This document shows, one piece after another, positions 62,677 through 64,000 of a stretch of DNA of 64,000 bases (its first letter is position 1; the number at the start of each line of letters is the position of its first letter). Under the pieces are notes generated by a model that had not been told where the DNA came from, did not search any database, and saw nothing but the letters and a program-made list of their open reading frames with translations. Origin of the DNA: Ureibacillus manganicus DSM 26584 (lineage in GTDB: Bacteria > Bacillota > Bacilli > Bacillales_A > Planococcaceae); assembly GCF_000772945.1 (NCBI RefSeq), contig NZ_JPVN01000010.1, positions 88,618 through 152,617 of the forward strand. The letters are read 5' to 3'. The translations under genes and the position numbers were made by a program.

Positions 62677-63642
62677 TTATGCTAGTAGTGATACAAGAAC
62701 CGCTTTTTGTGCATGAAGTCTGTTTTCAGCCTGTTCGAAAACAAATGAATTAGGGCCATCAATAACTGATGTAGCTACTTCTTCTTCTCTGTGAGCTGGT
62801 AAACAGTGTAAGAACATATAATTTGGTTTTGCATATTTTACTAATTCATCATTAATTTGATAGTCTTTAAAGTCTATTAAGCGTTTTTTAGATTCTTCTT
62901 CTTGACCCATTGAAGTCCATACATCAGTATAAATTACATCAGCATTCATAGCTGCTTCAACTGGATCATTTGTAACTGCAACGATACTTCCATTTACTTT
63001 TGCAATTTCAATTGCTTTTGCAATAATTTCAGGGTTACATTCATAACCAGGAGGTGTTGCAACTACAATATCCATTCCTACGTGTGCTGCTGCAATTATT
63101 AACGAATGGGCTACGTTATTTCCGTCTCCAACATATCCAATTTTTAAACCTTTTAAAGCACCTTTGTTTTCTGCAATTGTTTCAAGATCCGCTAATGCTT
63201 GACATGGATGGAAAATATCAGTTAACCCGTTGATTACTGGAATTGTTGCATGTTCTGCAAGTTCCTTCACCATCACATGAGAATTCGCACGAATCATAAT
63301 ACCATCTAAATAGCCCGATAACACTTTTCCAGTATCAGAGATCGGTTCCCCACGGCCAATTTGTAAATCACGTGAGTGCATGAACATTGCCTTACCACCC
63401 AGTTGATTCATCCCTACTTCAAATGAAATACGAGTACGTGTAGAATGTTTTTCGAAGATCATTCCAAGCGTTTTGCCTTCAAGTAATGTTGGGCATTTGC
63501 CCGCTTTTGTCATTGCTTTTAGTTGAGTAGCTAATTTAATTAAATCTTGAACTTCTTCACTTGTATAATCAAGCAACGTCAATAAGTCTTTTCCTTTTAA
63601 ACTAGAAACTAATTTTAGTTGCACCTCTTCTAACAATTTCAT
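62677..63642 (-). CDS. argF: Ornithine carbamoyltransferase
   Basis: The enzyme of about 321 residues makes citrulline from ornithine and carbamoyl phosphate in arginine synthesis. The carbamoyl-phosphate motif is [15 protein letters not shown] near residue 55, with [12 protein letters not shown] near 140 and the ornithine-site [11 protein letters not shown] near 275. I chose the ATG at 63642 because AAGGAG lies upstream; the frame is open to 63678. It could also be an arcB-type catabolic enzyme, but no arc genes are visible. A sigma-A promoter and an ARG-box-like sequence lie upstream. Confidence 0.95.
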   Translation of the reverse strand: MKLLEEVQLKLVSSLKGKDLLTLLDYTSEEVQDLIKLATQLKAMTKAGKCPTLLEGKTLGMIFEKHSTRTRISFEVGMNQLGGKAMFMHSRDLQIGRGEPISDTGKVLSGYLDGIMIRANSHVMVKELAEHATIPVINGLTDIFHPCQALADLETIAENKGALKGLKIGYVGDGNNVAHSLIIAAAHVGMDIVVATPPGYECNPEIIAKAIEIAKVNGSIVAVTNDPVEAAMNADVIYTDVWTSMGQEEESKKRLIDFKDYQINDELVKYAKPNYMFLHCLPAHREEEVATSVIDGPNSFVFEQAENRLHAQKAVLVSLLA

Positions 63643-63676
63643 GCTGTAACCGCTCCTTATTGGTAAGATGTAATTC

Positions 63677-63756
63677 ATTATACATTTGCATATTTATAAA
63701 ATCAAGTGCATTTTTATTATATTTTTCAATTTAACAAAAATGATAAATATTCATTA
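63677..63756 (-). promoter_or_regulatory. argF promoter with ARG-box-like site
   Basis: On the minus strand TTGATT (63700-63705), 17 bases and TATAAT (63677-63682) form a sigma-A promoter. AATGAATATTTATCATT (63739-63756 region) resembles the ArgR/AhrC box (TGAATWWWWATTCA), with mismatches in one half. The operator assignment is tentative. Confidence 0.6.
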
Positions 63757-63952
63757 AAAACAAAGAATTATTAAGAATAAATTAAATATCTTCAGAATAT
63801 TAATAAGTATTTGTCTATAAAAATTCACATTGAAATTGATTACTTTCGAATGATTATTCACCAAAATGAAACGTTGACCAGCGAATTTTTAGAGGTACCC
63901 GGCTTTTGATTGATACAAGAAGATGTAAAATATTGTCTAGTAACTTTCCCGA

Positions 63953-63989
63953 AAAAAATAGAGTAGGGTGACCATTTTCATGGCCACCC
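63953..63989 (-). terminator. Terminator of a gene beyond the right edge
   Basis: GGGTGACCAT (63966-63975) and ATGGCCACCC (63980-63989) form a stem with a 4-base loop. On the minus strand a T7 run follows after seven bases. A minus-strand gene should end just outside the window. Confidence 0.6.
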
Positions 63990-64000
63990 CCTCATCAAAC

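Overview
The window comes from a low-GC, endospore-forming member of the Bacillales. The evidence is gerE, sspI, the B. subtilis-like gene order and the AT-rich codon use. The style of the intergenic repeats and the SLH-anchored surface protein point to the Planococcaceae (Lysinibacillus, Solibacillus or relatives), but this is inference and no 16S is present. From about 26 kb to the right end the order follows the B. subtilis chromosome: ysnB-rdgB-rph-racE-gerE-ysmA-sdhBAC-yslB-lysC-uvrC-trxA-etfAB-fadB-fadR-fadD-yshE-mutS2-polX-cvpA-zapA-rnhC, then pheTS, ysgA, sspI and argF. The B. subtilis neighbours ysmB and gerM are missing.

The left 26 kb is accessory metabolism. It starts with the tail of an ABC ATPase. 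Next come a short-chain fatty-acid module (AtoE permease, ScoAB CoA-transferase, LysR regulator, with an EamA exporter between), a YitT protein, a secreted SLH-anchored lytic transglycosylase, a solitary UvrD-like helicase and an SDR dehydrogenase. A block at 12.4-25.3 kb follows: LysR, AbrB-type permease, TcuA-like flavoprotein, a second LysR, and a five-gene peptide ABC transporter headed by an M20 peptidase. Two copies of a dispersed repeat flank this block as direct repeats, which suggests an insertion or rearrangement.

The core half holds linked pathways: succinate dehydrogenase (sdhCAB); fatty-acid beta-oxidation (fadD, fadR, fadB, etfB, etfA), with a near-perfect FadR operator and a separate palindrome at the predicted fadD start site; DNA repair and maintenance (uvrC, mutS2, polX, rnhC); cell division (zapA); and tRNA-Phe charging (pheST under a Phe T-box with a UUC specifier). 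Most operons end in clear rho-independent terminators.

The most unusual items are these. (1) The aspartokinase gene has lost every conserved catalytic motif of its kinase domain, yet keeps intact ACT domains and a strong internal start for the beta subunit. (2) A 250-bp RNA-like element between zapA and rnhC has nested hairpins, two CsrA-site-like loops and a 15-bp long-range pairing. (3) There are three unrelated intergenic tandem-repeat arrays (52, 51 and 21 bp units), one of them inside the pheST leader. (4) Two plausible small genes (26 and 53 aa) and two decayed gene fragments are present. I saw no CRISPR array, prophage, intact insertion sequence or rRNA.
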